Shown: positions 55,040 to 61,554 of the stretch, piece by piece
How the letters are laid out: each line of letters opens with the position of its first letter
Position numbering within the stretch: position 1 is the first letter of the stretch
Origin: a virus
IMG/VR virus record: IMGVR_UViG_3300020477_000001
Span: 62,001 to 126,000 of that record
DNA length: 64,000 bases
Strand: one strand, 5' to 3'
Position numbers and translations under genes: made by a program
Notes under the pieces: model-generated
The model's input: the letters and a program-made list of their open reading frames with translations, nothing else
What the model was told of the DNA's origin: nothing
The model's database searches: none

Positions 55040-55993
55040 ATGAGTAGCTACCTAGAAGAAAAGTCGTCGGAAGATTTATATTTTAATGAAATTTCAAGAT
55101 ACGATTTAATCTCCTCGGATCGAGAAAAAGAGTTAGCAAAAAAAATAAAAAAAGGCGGAAGAACTGGCAAAAAAGCCCTTGAAGAATTAGTTAATGCTAA
55201 TTTAAGATTAGTCGTAAAGATAGCTGGAGAGTTCAAAGGCTTTGGGTTGGATTCTGGCGATTTAATCAACGAGGGAAACCTCGGATTGATGAGGGCCGCT
55301 GAAAAGTATGATGGCCGCGAAGGCGTTAAGTTTTCAACATATTCCGCGTATTGGATAAGGCAAAGTATCTACAGAGCCCTCTCGAATAAGAGCAGAACAA
55401 TTAGGCTTCCCGTTCATGTTTGCGCTGCTAATTCTAAAATAATTAAATTTATTTCAAAATACCAAGAATCCAACAATGGAAAAAAGCCTTCAGTTAAGCA
55501 GATAGCGAAAGCCACCAACGCAACAGAAAGATTGGTGTCGGATGTAATAAATGGTGGAGTGACCAACGTAAACTCTCTAGACAGAGAAATCGGAACTGAT
55601 GACAGCGGCTCTAAAGAGACCCTAGGGAACATAATTGAGGACCAAAACGCTGAATCCCCCGACCAAATCTGGAAAAACGTGGAAGATGTTAGTATTCTAT
55701 TAAAATTGATACAAAAATTAAATAATAGAGAAAGATACATAATTTGCAATAGATATGGAATAGGAACCAAGACCCCAAAAACTCTAGAAGAAATTGGGGA
55801 ACACTTCGGCGTTACTAGGGAAAGAATAAGGCAGGTACAAAAAGTAGCAATGATGAAGTTAAAAAACTACATGGATAAGTATTATAGATACAAGCCAGAG
55901 GTTGAGGATCATTATGTTGAAGGCCGAAGATTTGTAGCAAGGGTTAAAAGAGAAGAAAAAGCCAGAGAAAAGAAAAAAAAGGTTAAAAAATAG
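55040..55993 (+). CDS. sigma-70 factor (regions 2, 3 and 4)
   Basis: 317 aa, like a primary/RpoS-type sigma factor without region 1.1. Region 1.2: SSEDLYFNEISRYDLISSDR. Region 2: LVNANLRLVVKIAGEFKGFG, LINEGNLGLMRAAEKYD, VKFSTYSAYWIRQSIYRAL. Region 3: SKIIKFISKYQESNNGKKPS. Region 4: LEEIGEHFGVTRERIRQVQK. Virulent phages usually encode short sigma factors, so a near full-length one is notable. It could redirect host polymerase to the TTGAC-class promoters that fill this region, including its own. Confidence 0.93.
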   Translation: MSSYLEEKSSEDLYFNEISRYDLISSDREKELAKKIKKGGRTGKKALEELVNANLRLVVKIAGEFKGFGLDSGDLINEGNLGLMRAAEKYDGREGVKFSTYSAYWIRQSIYRALSNKSRTIRLPVHVCAANSKIIKFISKYQESNNGKKPSVKQIAKATNATERLVSDVINGGVTNVNSLDREIGTDDSGSKETLGNIIEDQNAESPDQIWKNVEDVSILLKLIQKLNNRERYIICNRYGIGTKTPKTLEEIGEHFGVTRERIRQVQKVAMMKLKNYMDKYYRYKPEVEDHYVEGRRFVARVKREEKAREKKKKVKK

Positions 55994-56001
55994 TGTAATT
56001 T
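55992..56001 (+). promoter_or_regulatory. AGTGTAATTT motif after the sigma factor gene
   Basis: Overlaps the sigma factor stop; about 80 bp upstream of ATG 56083, the longest distance among the class. Confidence 0.4.
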
Positions 56002-56082
56002 TTTTAAGAACTGCTACACTGGTTCAATAATAGAATAACAATCAAACTAAATATGTAAACACAACAACAATAAAGGGGGCGC

Positions 56083-56265
56083 ATGAAAGATTCAGAATTA
56101 TTATTAAGGGAGGTTTCTTTTGAGTTATTAGGCAAGTTGAACGATACTTACGAAAGTGATTCCGAATATGCGGCGGGGCAAAGGTTTGCATACCTTAAAT
56201 CAATTTTAATCATTAAAAAGAAACTATCTGAAACTAGGAATAATAATGCCAAGACACCCAATTGA
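56083..56265 (+). CDS. hypothetical helical protein, 60 aa
   Basis: Starts at ATG 56083 after GGGGGCGC. Helix-rich (SELLLREVSFELLGKLNDTY; AYLKSILIIKKKLSETRNN). It overlaps the next gene by 20 bp. Not recognised. Confidence 0.5.
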   Translation: MKDSELLLREVSFELLGKLNDTYESDSEYAAGQRFAYLKSILIIKKKLSETRNNNAKTPN

Positions 56266-56815
56266 TGATGAGGTTTACACGTTCGACGATATAGGCAAAA
56301 ATGCGCCAAGGTTGAGCTACAATCGTAAAATTAAAAAGATCGTCTTCGAGAACTACGAAGCTTTCTGGCTTTTGCTTCACGCCACAAAACACCCAGATAT
56401 TATTAATGGAGTTATCTTTGAAACAGATGACAACTTCAAGGCTCATTATATAAAACAAACAGGGGATAAAGACTTAAATAATCTTTATATAAATAAATTT
56501 ATTTTAAAAGAGATGATGGAGGCTATGAACATAAGCGACCAGCATGATACCTTCCAAGGGTCATTCCAAGATAAGAATATGCACCTCTGGATGACCAACC
56601 AAAATGAATCCGAGAACATGGAGGATGCCAAGGTTCTCAGCAGTAAGTCTCAGTCAGAGCGGCAGAAGAGATTTGATCAAAAGACCAAGGAGAGAGAGCA
56701 ACAAGGAGAAGAAAGAATGAACGCACAAGAATTCCTTGAGTGGTCATCGGAGCATGTAGAAGAAGACTTAAAAAAGAGAATAGATGCAGGAGACACAAAT
56801 TGGAAATTCTTATAA
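56246..56815 (+). CDS. hypothetical protein, 189 aa
   Basis: An ordered N-terminal half (IDDEVYTFDDIGKNAPRLSY; AFWLLLHATKHPDIINGVIF) and a charged, Gln/Lys/Arg-rich second half (SQSERQKRFDQKTKEREQQG) ending DAGDTNWKFL. The layout recalls phage structural-assembly or DNA-packaging cofactors. The stop overlaps the next ATG by one base (TAATG). Confidence 0.5.
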   Translation: MPRHPIDDEVYTFDDIGKNAPRLSYNRKIKKIVFENYEAFWLLLHATKHPDIINGVIFETDDNFKAHYIKQTGDKDLNNLYINKFILKEMMEAMNISDQHDTFQGSFQDKNMHLWMTNQNESENMEDAKVLSSKSQSERQKRFDQKTKEREQQGEERMNAQEFLEWSSEHVEEDLKKRIDAGDTNWKFL

Positions 56816-56985
56816 TGCAAAAGCCAGACAACAAAATGAAGCGCTGGCTAAACTCTCAGACCAAAGATTTAAAAAAAATTAATTTTAATTCTCTGGTAAA
56901 TTCATTCAAAGACAAGTTTAAGGTCAGTATCAACGATGCTCGTATGTACGTGATGCAATGGGACCACGACAGAAACAAGCATTAA
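56815..56985 (+). CDS. hypothetical basic protein, 56 aa
   Basis: ATG 56815 overlaps the previous stop. Lys-rich (MKRWLNSQTKDLKKI) with a C-terminal helix NDARMYVMQWDHDRNKH. Overlapping ORF frames give no better alternative. Confidence 0.5.
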   Translation: MQKPDNKMKRWLNSQTKDLKKINFNSLVNSFKDKFKVSINDARMYVMQWDHDRNKH

Positions 56986-57002
56986 ACCGCCGTATTAGAT
57001 GC

Positions 57003-57031
57003 TTGACATATATTAAAAAACTCCTTATCAT
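57003..57031 (+). promoter_or_regulatory. sigma-70-type promoter for 57073
   Basis: TTGACA, 17 bp TATATTAAAAAACTCCT, TATCAT. Confidence 0.7.
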
Positions 57032-57072
57032 ATATCTACAGACATACCTTAAGATATATATAGGAACAAACA

Positions 57073-57147
57073 ATGGACTTAATATTTGCGGCAATAGTGA
57101 TATACTTCTTCTGCTTTGCTTTTAAGCAGCTAGTCAAGGATTTGTAA
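57073..57147 (+). CDS. 24-aa hydrophobic peptide
   Basis: ATG 57073 is followed by MDLIFAAIVIYFFCFAF, nearly a single membrane helix, ending KQLVKDL. Preceded by AGGAACAAACA and a promoter at 57003, so translation is plausible. Confidence 0.45.
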   Translation: MDLIFAAIVIYFFCFAFKQLVKDL

Positions 57148-57516
57148 ATCGAGGGGGAGCTACAACACAACAAATTGTGAAAACAATAGCCCTGTTTTTA
57201 CGAGCTTTTTACACATTTTTTAAAACACTCACAGTGAACTACAACACTATAAGCTAGTATGGAACTAATAAACACAATAAAGCATTTCAAAAGAATAAAA
57301 TAAAATATTGAAGTGTATTAAAATGGGTTAATGTGGGGTGCATATTATATATATATCCGTCAAGCATTAAATTTAAAAACTATTCACATATTTATTAACA
57401 CTGAAACCACGTCAAGCAAAAACAACAAAAAACAATAAAAAACTTATTAATATTTTCTAAGTCAAGAAAAAACAAACAAAAACTTAAAAAATTATTATTG
57501 ACTATATAGCAAATAT
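57148..57516. other. AT-rich gene-free stretch with array-like motifs
   Basis: No supported gene. It holds two copies of the array-end motif (GGAGCTACAACAC at 57156-57168, TGAACTACAACAC at 57235-57247) and long A-rich tracts. GTCAAGCATT occurs here (about 57358) and again near 63264. No clear hairpin or terminator is seen. Confidence 0.5.
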
Positions 57517-57633
57517 ATGGGCTTAAAACCAAGAAAAGAAGGAGAAGCAAAAAGAATAGCAACATACATAATATTAATCATATATGGAATTGTTATACTT
57601 ATAGTTTATCTATTAAATAAATTATTTTCTTGA
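57517..57633 (+). CDS. 38-aa membrane peptide
   Basis: ATG 57517, KPRKEGEAKRIATYIILII then YGIVILIVYLLNKLFS: a charged start and a single transmembrane helix. The stop TGA is at 57631-57633. Confidence 0.45.
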   Translation: MGLKPRKEGEAKRIATYIILIIYGIVILIVYLLNKLFS

Positions 57634-57682
57634 CACAGATAAATGGAATTAAAACACAATAAAGAATAGAGGGTTTTTTTTG

Positions 57683-57711
57683 TTGACTTAACTTAAATAA
57701 ATTAGTATAAT
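57683..57711 (+). promoter_or_regulatory. near-consensus sigma-70 promoter, no gene follows
   Basis: TTGACT, 17 bp TAACTTAAATAAATTAG, TATAAT: the best consensus match in the window. The transcript would start near GTTTCCAAAGGGG and contains no ORF. Confidence 0.75.
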
Positions 57712-57752
57712 GTTTCCAAAGGGGCTTCATCACAACAAAGGTAAGATTTTTC

Positions 57753-57781
57753 TTGACTTAAGTTAAATAATATATTAAAAT
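57753..57781 (+). promoter_or_regulatory. second tandem promoter, similar to 57683
   Basis: TTGACT, 17 bp TAAGTTAAATAATATAT, TAAAAT, followed by TTTTCCAAAGGGA, almost the same start as the promoter 70 bp upstream. Confidence 0.7.
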
Positions 57782-57809
57782 TTTCCAAAGGGATTTTTTT
57801 TATTTTTTT

Positions 57810-57838
57810 TAATTCTTATAATAGGAATTATTTTTTTC
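57810..57838 (+). terminator. weak rho-independent terminator
   Basis: AATTC-TTATAATAG-GAATT followed by ATTTTTTT. It would end the short transcript from 57753. Confidence 0.5.
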
Positions 57839-58101
57839 TTGACAAGTAAATAATGTTTCTTATTCTTATTATGCTTAAGGAGCTACACCACGTTATTAAC
57901 ACCAACGTACACGGAACTACACCACCCATTTGCCGACGATTGATTTTTAAGGAACTAAAGCACGGATTCGAACTCACGTCTGGAACTACGACACCCATTT
58001 ACCAAGGAGCCGCAACACGTCGAATGCAGTGGTATATTTGTGAACGCAATCGAGCCAAATAATAGGAACTAAATACACGAGGTCGGGAGTTCAGAAAAGC
58101 C

Positions 58102-58130
58102 TTGACTCATCTTAAAAAACTCTTCATAAT
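58102..58130 (+). promoter_or_regulatory. sigma-70-type promoter of the CRISPR-like array
   Basis: TTGACT, 17 bp CATCTTAAAAAACTCTT, CATAAT. The predicted start near AGTCCCCAGA gives a CCCCAG leader like that of the structured RNA at 45955. Confidence 0.75.
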
Positions 58131-58225
58131 AGTCCCCAGATTAAGAAACTGATCTTTGACATAGGCACTGCAACACACGAGGCCAAAGACATTCAAGGGA
58201 CTACAACACAACATTATGGTATTCC

Positions 58226-58777
58226 TTAGCAATTTAAGGGACTGCAACACAGTAAGGCGATTATAACATCGCGCTCGACGGTTCGCACTGGTACTAATTT
58301 AAGGGACTGCAACACTGCAACCATGCTAACTAACGTGGTTACACAGCTTCGCACTGGTAGCAATTTAAGGGACTGCAACACTGTTACACACATCGCTGCG
58401 ATGAAGCGGCGGCTTCGCACTGGTACAGATTTTAGGGACTGCAACACCGTATCAGAACGAGATATCGTCCCGCCTTGGGCTTCGCACTGGTAGCAATTTA
58501 AGGGACTGCAACACTTAGTCGAACCGCATAACGTCGAGTGTCTGCTTCGCACTGATAGCAATTTAAGGGACTGCAACACAATGAGGCAGATAATGGAAGG
58601 GGTAGCTAGCTTCGCACTGATAGCAATTTAAGGGACTGCAACACAAAACTGCACCAACAGGAAGCGGAATCACAGTTTTGCACTGGTACTAATTTAAGGG
58701 ACTGCAACACAAGGGGTGACGTAGTGGAAGCGACCACATAAGCTTCGCACTGGTACAGATTTTAGGGACAACAACAC
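58226..58777 (+). CRISPR. CRISPR-like array, 36-bp repeats and eight spacers
   Basis: A 5'-truncated repeat at 58226-58250 is followed by eight repeats at 58281 (35 bp), 58346, 58412, 58479, 58544, 58609, 58675 and 58742 (36 bp each). Repeats begin GCTTCGCACTGGTAGC and end TTTAAGGGACTGCAACAC. Spacers are unique and 30, 30, 30, 31, 29, 29, 30 and 31 bp. The repeat ends are constant but the centre varies (TAGCAATTTA, TACTAATTTA, TACAGATTTT), with the variants alternating along the array. The last repeat changes to GGGACAACAACAC. No cas1 or cas2 is in the window. Confidence 0.85.
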
Positions 58778-58798
58778 AGTAAAGAACCCTACGTACAT

Positions 58799-58897
58799 AT
58801 TTGTGAATGATTTTTGGACAAATAAAGGAACAACAACACTGAATCTCTAGGCGATATTTGTGAATGATTTTAAGGCAAATAAAGGGAACTACAACAC
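58799..58897 (+). repeat. second repeat family, two copies with hairpin
   Basis: Two 41-42-bp copies, 58799-58839 and 58856-58897, of a unit starting ATTTGTGAATGATTTTTG and ending AAATAAAGGAACAACAACAC. They are separated by 16 bp (58840-58855). ATTTG pairs with CAAAT to form a hairpin in front of the common 13-nt end. They follow the array directly. Confidence 0.7.
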
Positions 58898-59217
58898 TCT
58901 GTTAAAGTCCGTCCAACACGAGGCGGCGAGAATTGATGCCGATCAAAATACTTAATTATTGATTGACTAATTTTTTTGTCGCTCATTTGTGAACGTCAAA
59001 GAGGCAAATAATATAGGGGAATTAAATTAGATATTTTAGATTAATAGGGACTAATTAAACACGATGCTCAATCCCAATATTGTTAATTTATGAATGATTT
59101 TTTGCCAAATAAGGGTTATTTAACATAAGGGAATTTCGTATACAAGAAAAATGTTGCCCCGGAGAAAACACCCCCTTATAAGAAATATATTAAAGGAACT
59201 AAAACACAACAAAAGTG

Positions 59218-59340
59218 ATGAAGAATTTAATTTTAATTATTATTATTTTAATTATTACTGGTTGTTATACAGCCAAGGAAAGAGTAATGCCTCTTGGTCC
59301 CCATGATGATAGCTATGGTAAGAATTGGGTAAGTAATTAA
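59218..59340 (+). CDS. small lipoprotein, 40 aa
   Basis: MKNLILIIIILIITGC carries a lipobox (IITGC), so lipidation and export are predicted. The mature peptide is 25 residues, Gly/Pro/Asp-rich, ending KNWVSN. ATG 59218 is preceded by an AGGAACTAAAACAC motif. It is the only gene inside the repeat region. Confidence 0.55.
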   Translation: MKNLILIIIILIITGCYTAKERVMPLGPHDDSYGKNWVSN

Positions 59341-59449
59341 GGAACTGTAACACCAAATCCAGCATGGCGTTTAGATATTTTGGGAACTAAAACACGGGTA
59401 TAGCTCATTTGAAATAGGAACTAGAACACATGTGGTGCGCCATTATATT

Positions 59450-59659
59450 TGTGAACGCGATTTTTGCAAATAAAGGAACTACAACACCAGCGGTTTCAGA
59501 AGCTATCTGTGAACGCGATTTTTGCAAATAAAGGAACTACAACACCCGTCATGGAATTATAACACTAACTCCTCAGATGGAACTACAACACGTTGAGATA
59601 CTGCTTTCGCGGGAGCTATCTGTGAACACAATTTTTGCAAATATAGGGAACTACAACAC
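59450..59659 (+). repeat. hairpin repeat family, three further copies
   Basis: Units with TGTGAACGCGATTTTTGCAA followed by ATAAAGGAACTACAACAC begin near 59450 and 59508, and a variant with ACACAATTTTTGCAAATA near 59622. The inter-unit sequences differ. The first copy is complete with ATTTG/CAAAT; the later two begin CTGTGAAC. Confidence 0.65.
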
Positions 59660-59822
59660 GACGGGAACTCACGACGGAGAGTTAATCAAGGAACAACAAC
59701 ACGAAAACTTTTTCTGTATTCTTGATCTTGTAATGGAACTACAACACTCAAGGGCGGCTCATTTTAATTTAAAATAAAAAAGGGAACTACGACACTTGCT
59801 ATTATTAATTGTATCTTTAATT

Positions 59823-59832
59823 AGTGTAATTA
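59823..59832 (+). promoter_or_regulatory. AGTGTAATTA motif upstream of 59891
   Basis: Perfect copy 20 bp before a TTGACT promoter; both classes stand before the same gene. Confidence 0.45.
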
Positions 59833-59852
59833 TTATTGTCTATAAGTTTTTA

Positions 59853-59881
59853 TTGACTGTAATTAAATTGCTCTATATAAA
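59853..59881 (+). promoter_or_regulatory. sigma-70-type promoter for 59891
   Basis: TTGACT, 17 bp, TATAAA, followed by AAGGATACACATG. Confidence 0.65.
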
Positions 59882-59890
59882 AGGATACAC

Positions 59891-60127
59891 ATGAAAAAAA
59901 AGAAACTATCCCCGCAAGCCCAAATATACGAGAAGGCTTGGAACGACGTAGTGTCCGAAATGAGTGACCATAAAAGAAATATTATTATTAATAATTTTAC
60001 TGTTGTCAGTGGTCATCATGTATATGAGAATAAATATGATCAAAGGGTAGCAGATGAAGCAGCTAAGGAAGCCCGTATACGAGGTGACCAACAAATAGAA
60101 GCACTGTTTCCAACTGGCAAGTATTAA
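59891..60127 (+). CDS. hypothetical protein, 78 aa
   Basis: Start supported by the AAGGA ribosome binding site and promoter. Basic N-terminus (KKKKLSPQAQIYEKAWNDVV) and a helix YDQRVADEAAKEARIRGDQQ. Not recognised. The stop is followed by a GTACTACAACAC motif. Confidence 0.55.
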   Translation: MKKKKLSPQAQIYEKAWNDVVSEMSDHKRNIIINNFTVVSGHHVYENKYDQRVADEAAKEARIRGDQQIEALFPTGKY

Positions 60128-60242
60128 AGGTACTACAACACGAGCGGGCACTACAGTGGTAGGAACAACAACACAGTCCCCTGCTATAATCTATGGAACT
60201 AAAGCACGAGTGCATATAGTAGAAAAAAATAAAAAAAAATAA

Positions 60243-60271
60243 TTGACTTAAATTAAAAAAAACTTCATACT
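60243..60271 (+). promoter_or_regulatory. sigma-70-type promoter for 60279
   Basis: TTGACT, 17 bp TAAATTAAAAAAAACTT, CATACT. Confidence 0.6.
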
Positions 60272-60278
60272 GGTCGCC

Positions 60279-60521
60279 ATGAAGAGAAAAGGTTCTGGCA
60301 AAACAAAGGGAGCGACCAGCTTCGTACAAGTGACACTGGGAGAGCTCAACCGCGTACTCAAAGAGGGTGCAGTGGTTGTGGTCAGTCGCAAGTACGCCGA
60401 GCAACTGGAGCTCGATTCTAAGCCCATGTATTCTAATTACAAGAATCTTGAGGCCCACTCAAACCAAATCGATGTCAAGATCGATGAACCGGAGGACACA
60501 ATTGATTTCAAAGTAGAATAA
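60279..60521 (+). CDS. hypothetical protein, 80 aa
   Basis: ATG 60279 lies 7 bp after the promoter. FVQVTLGELNRVLKEGAVVV then VSRKYAEQLELDSKPMYSNY is a strand-helix-strand unit. The N-terminus is basic (KRKGSGKTKGA) and the end is acidic. It may be a small DNA-binding or assembly factor. Codons are more GC-rich than in the AT-rich flanks. Confidence 0.55.
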   Translation: MKRKGSGKTKGATSFVQVTLGELNRVLKEGAVVVVSRKYAEQLELDSKPMYSNYKNLEAHSNQIDVKIDEPEDTIDFKVE

Positions 60522-60559
60522 TGGAATAACAACACGAACGAAAAGACTTCATAAAAGTC

Positions 60560-60588
60560 TTGACCTAACTTAAAAAACTATATAATAT
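60560..60588 (+). promoter_or_regulatory. sigma-70-type promoter for the RuvB-like gene
   Basis: TTGACC, 17 bp TAACTTAAAAAACTATA, TAATAT (TATAAT also readable at 15 bp). Confidence 0.75.
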
Positions 60589-60594
60589 ATCCCT

Positions 60595-61554
60595 ATGACG
60601 AACGAACGAACTATCCCCAACCCTTTCGAGGGTATCATTGGCCAAAAGAAGGCTAAGAAACAGATAAACTTTTACAGGCGAGGCTACAATGCCACAGGTA
60701 TTCTTCCTCACCTATTGTTTGTTGCTCCGAAAGGATGCGGCAAGACCATGCTGGCTAAGGCTGTTAAAGACACTCTTATGTCCAGAGAGAACCCAGAGAA
60801 AGCTAAGAAGTTTCTGGAGATTAACTGCTCTACGCTTCGCAACGTCAAGCAGTTCTTTAATCAAATCATGATTCCTCATGTTCAACACGAGGAAGTCACA
60901 ATCTTATTCGATGAATCCTCTGAGATTCCTCACGATGTTTCGATGGCACTGCTTACGTGCTTAAACCCGAACAAGCATAATCGTAACGAGTTCTCTTACG
61001 AGGACTATACGGTAGAGATTGACTTCTCGCGACACACTTTCATGTTCGCCACCACCGAGGTGCAGACCATGTTCCACGCTCTTATTGACCGATGCAAGCG
61101 CATCGATCTACAGGAGTACTCTTTAAAGCAACTCGGACAGATTCTCAAGGTTAACCTTGAGGGTATCGAGTTCGAGGAGGGTCTGATGCCCGACATCGCC
61201 TCTACTCTTAGGGGCAATGCTCGTAAAGCAGTTCAGACTGCCAACGACATTTCCTCGTACATGGCGGCGGAGGAGCGAGGTTACTTCACTCGCAAGGACT
61301 GGAACCTGTTCAAAGATGAGCTAGGAATCGAGCCACTCGGATTGTCTCCGATTGAGATTCAACTCTTAGAGATTCTCAACGACAAACCAGAGTGCAGCTT
61401 GACCTACCTGTCAGCCAAGACTGGCATGACCAAGGCGGCAGTACAGAGGGACATTGAGATGTACCTTCTCAAGAACGATCTAATGGAGATCGGCACTGGC
61501 GGACGCAAGATCACCAACAATGGACGTGAGACCTTGGAGGTCATCAATGGATAA
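60595..61554 (+). CDS. RuvB-like AAA+ ATPase
   Basis: 319 aa. AAA+ core: FEGIIGQKKAKKQINFYRRG, Walker A APKGCGKT (44-51), Walker B ILFDESSEI (103-111), sensor 1 TFMFATTEV, Arg finger region ALIDRCKRIDLQEYS, and sensor 2 TLRGNARKAVQTANDI, which is the RuvB-type R-G-x-x-R block. The C-terminal winged helix (LTYLSAKTGMTKAAVQRDIE) follows. RuvB normally drives Holliday junction migration with RuvA; no RuvA is visible. Walker B has DESS instead of DEIH, so the phage version may work alone, like a clamp-loader or helicase. Confidence 0.85.
   Translation: MTNERTIPNPFEGIIGQKKAKKQINFYRRGYNATGILPHLLFVAPKGCGKTMLAKAVKDTLMSRENPEKAKKFLEINCSTLRNVKQFFNQIMIPHVQHEEVTILFDESSEIPHDVSMALLTCLNPNKHNRNEFSYEDYTVEIDFSRHTFMFATTEVQTMFHALIDRCKRIDLQEYSLKQLGQILKVNLEGIEFEEGLMPDIASTLRGNARKAVQTANDISSYMAAEERGYFTRKDWNLFKDELGIEPLGLSPIEIQLLEILNDKPECSLTYLSAKTGMTKAAVQRDIEMYLLKNDLMEIGTGGRKITNNGRETLEVING

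Larger units (their letters stand above)
57634..59217. other. long non-coding stretch with promoters, repeats and array
   Basis: About 1.6 kb without a convincing gene. It contains the promoters at 57683 and 57753, a small terminator, the CRISPR-like array (58226-58777), its promoter at 58102, the hairpin repeats that follow, and many GGAACTACAACAC-like motifs. A minus-strand open frame through the array is only the repeats read as protein. Confidence 0.7.
59341..59890. other. gene-free stretch with hairpin repeats and motifs
   Basis: No supported gene. It contains three further copies of the hairpin repeat (starting about 59450, 59508 and 59622), plus around ten GGAACTACAACAC-like motifs, and then the AGTGTAATTA and TTGACT promoters that serve the gene at 59891. 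A plus-strand frame at 59577-59777 reads through motifs and is not a gene. Confidence 0.65.
57879..60210 (+). repeat. cluster of dispersed 13-nt GGAACTACAACAC-like motifs
   Basis: At least 25 copies lie here outside the array, each followed by different sequence, for example 57879 (GGAGCTACACCAC), 58884 (GGGAACTACAACAC), and several around 59470-59790. The motif equals the 3' end of the array repeat (GGGACTGCAACAC) with small changes. Further copies occur at 53392, 54268, 60524, 62633 and 62669. The sequence after the motif differs at every copy. Confidence 0.75.

Noticed and set aside
58226-58579. Minus-strand open frame of 117 codons rich in repeated CSPLN-type blocks
   Set aside because: It only reads through the array repeats; the apparent protein repeat equals the DNA repeat, and no start signal or family supports it.
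58984-59120. Further array repeats after 58897
   Set aside because: Degenerate ATTTGTGAACG and ATTTATGAATG units occur, but with long irregular gaps and no intact 13-nt end; noted only as decay remnants.
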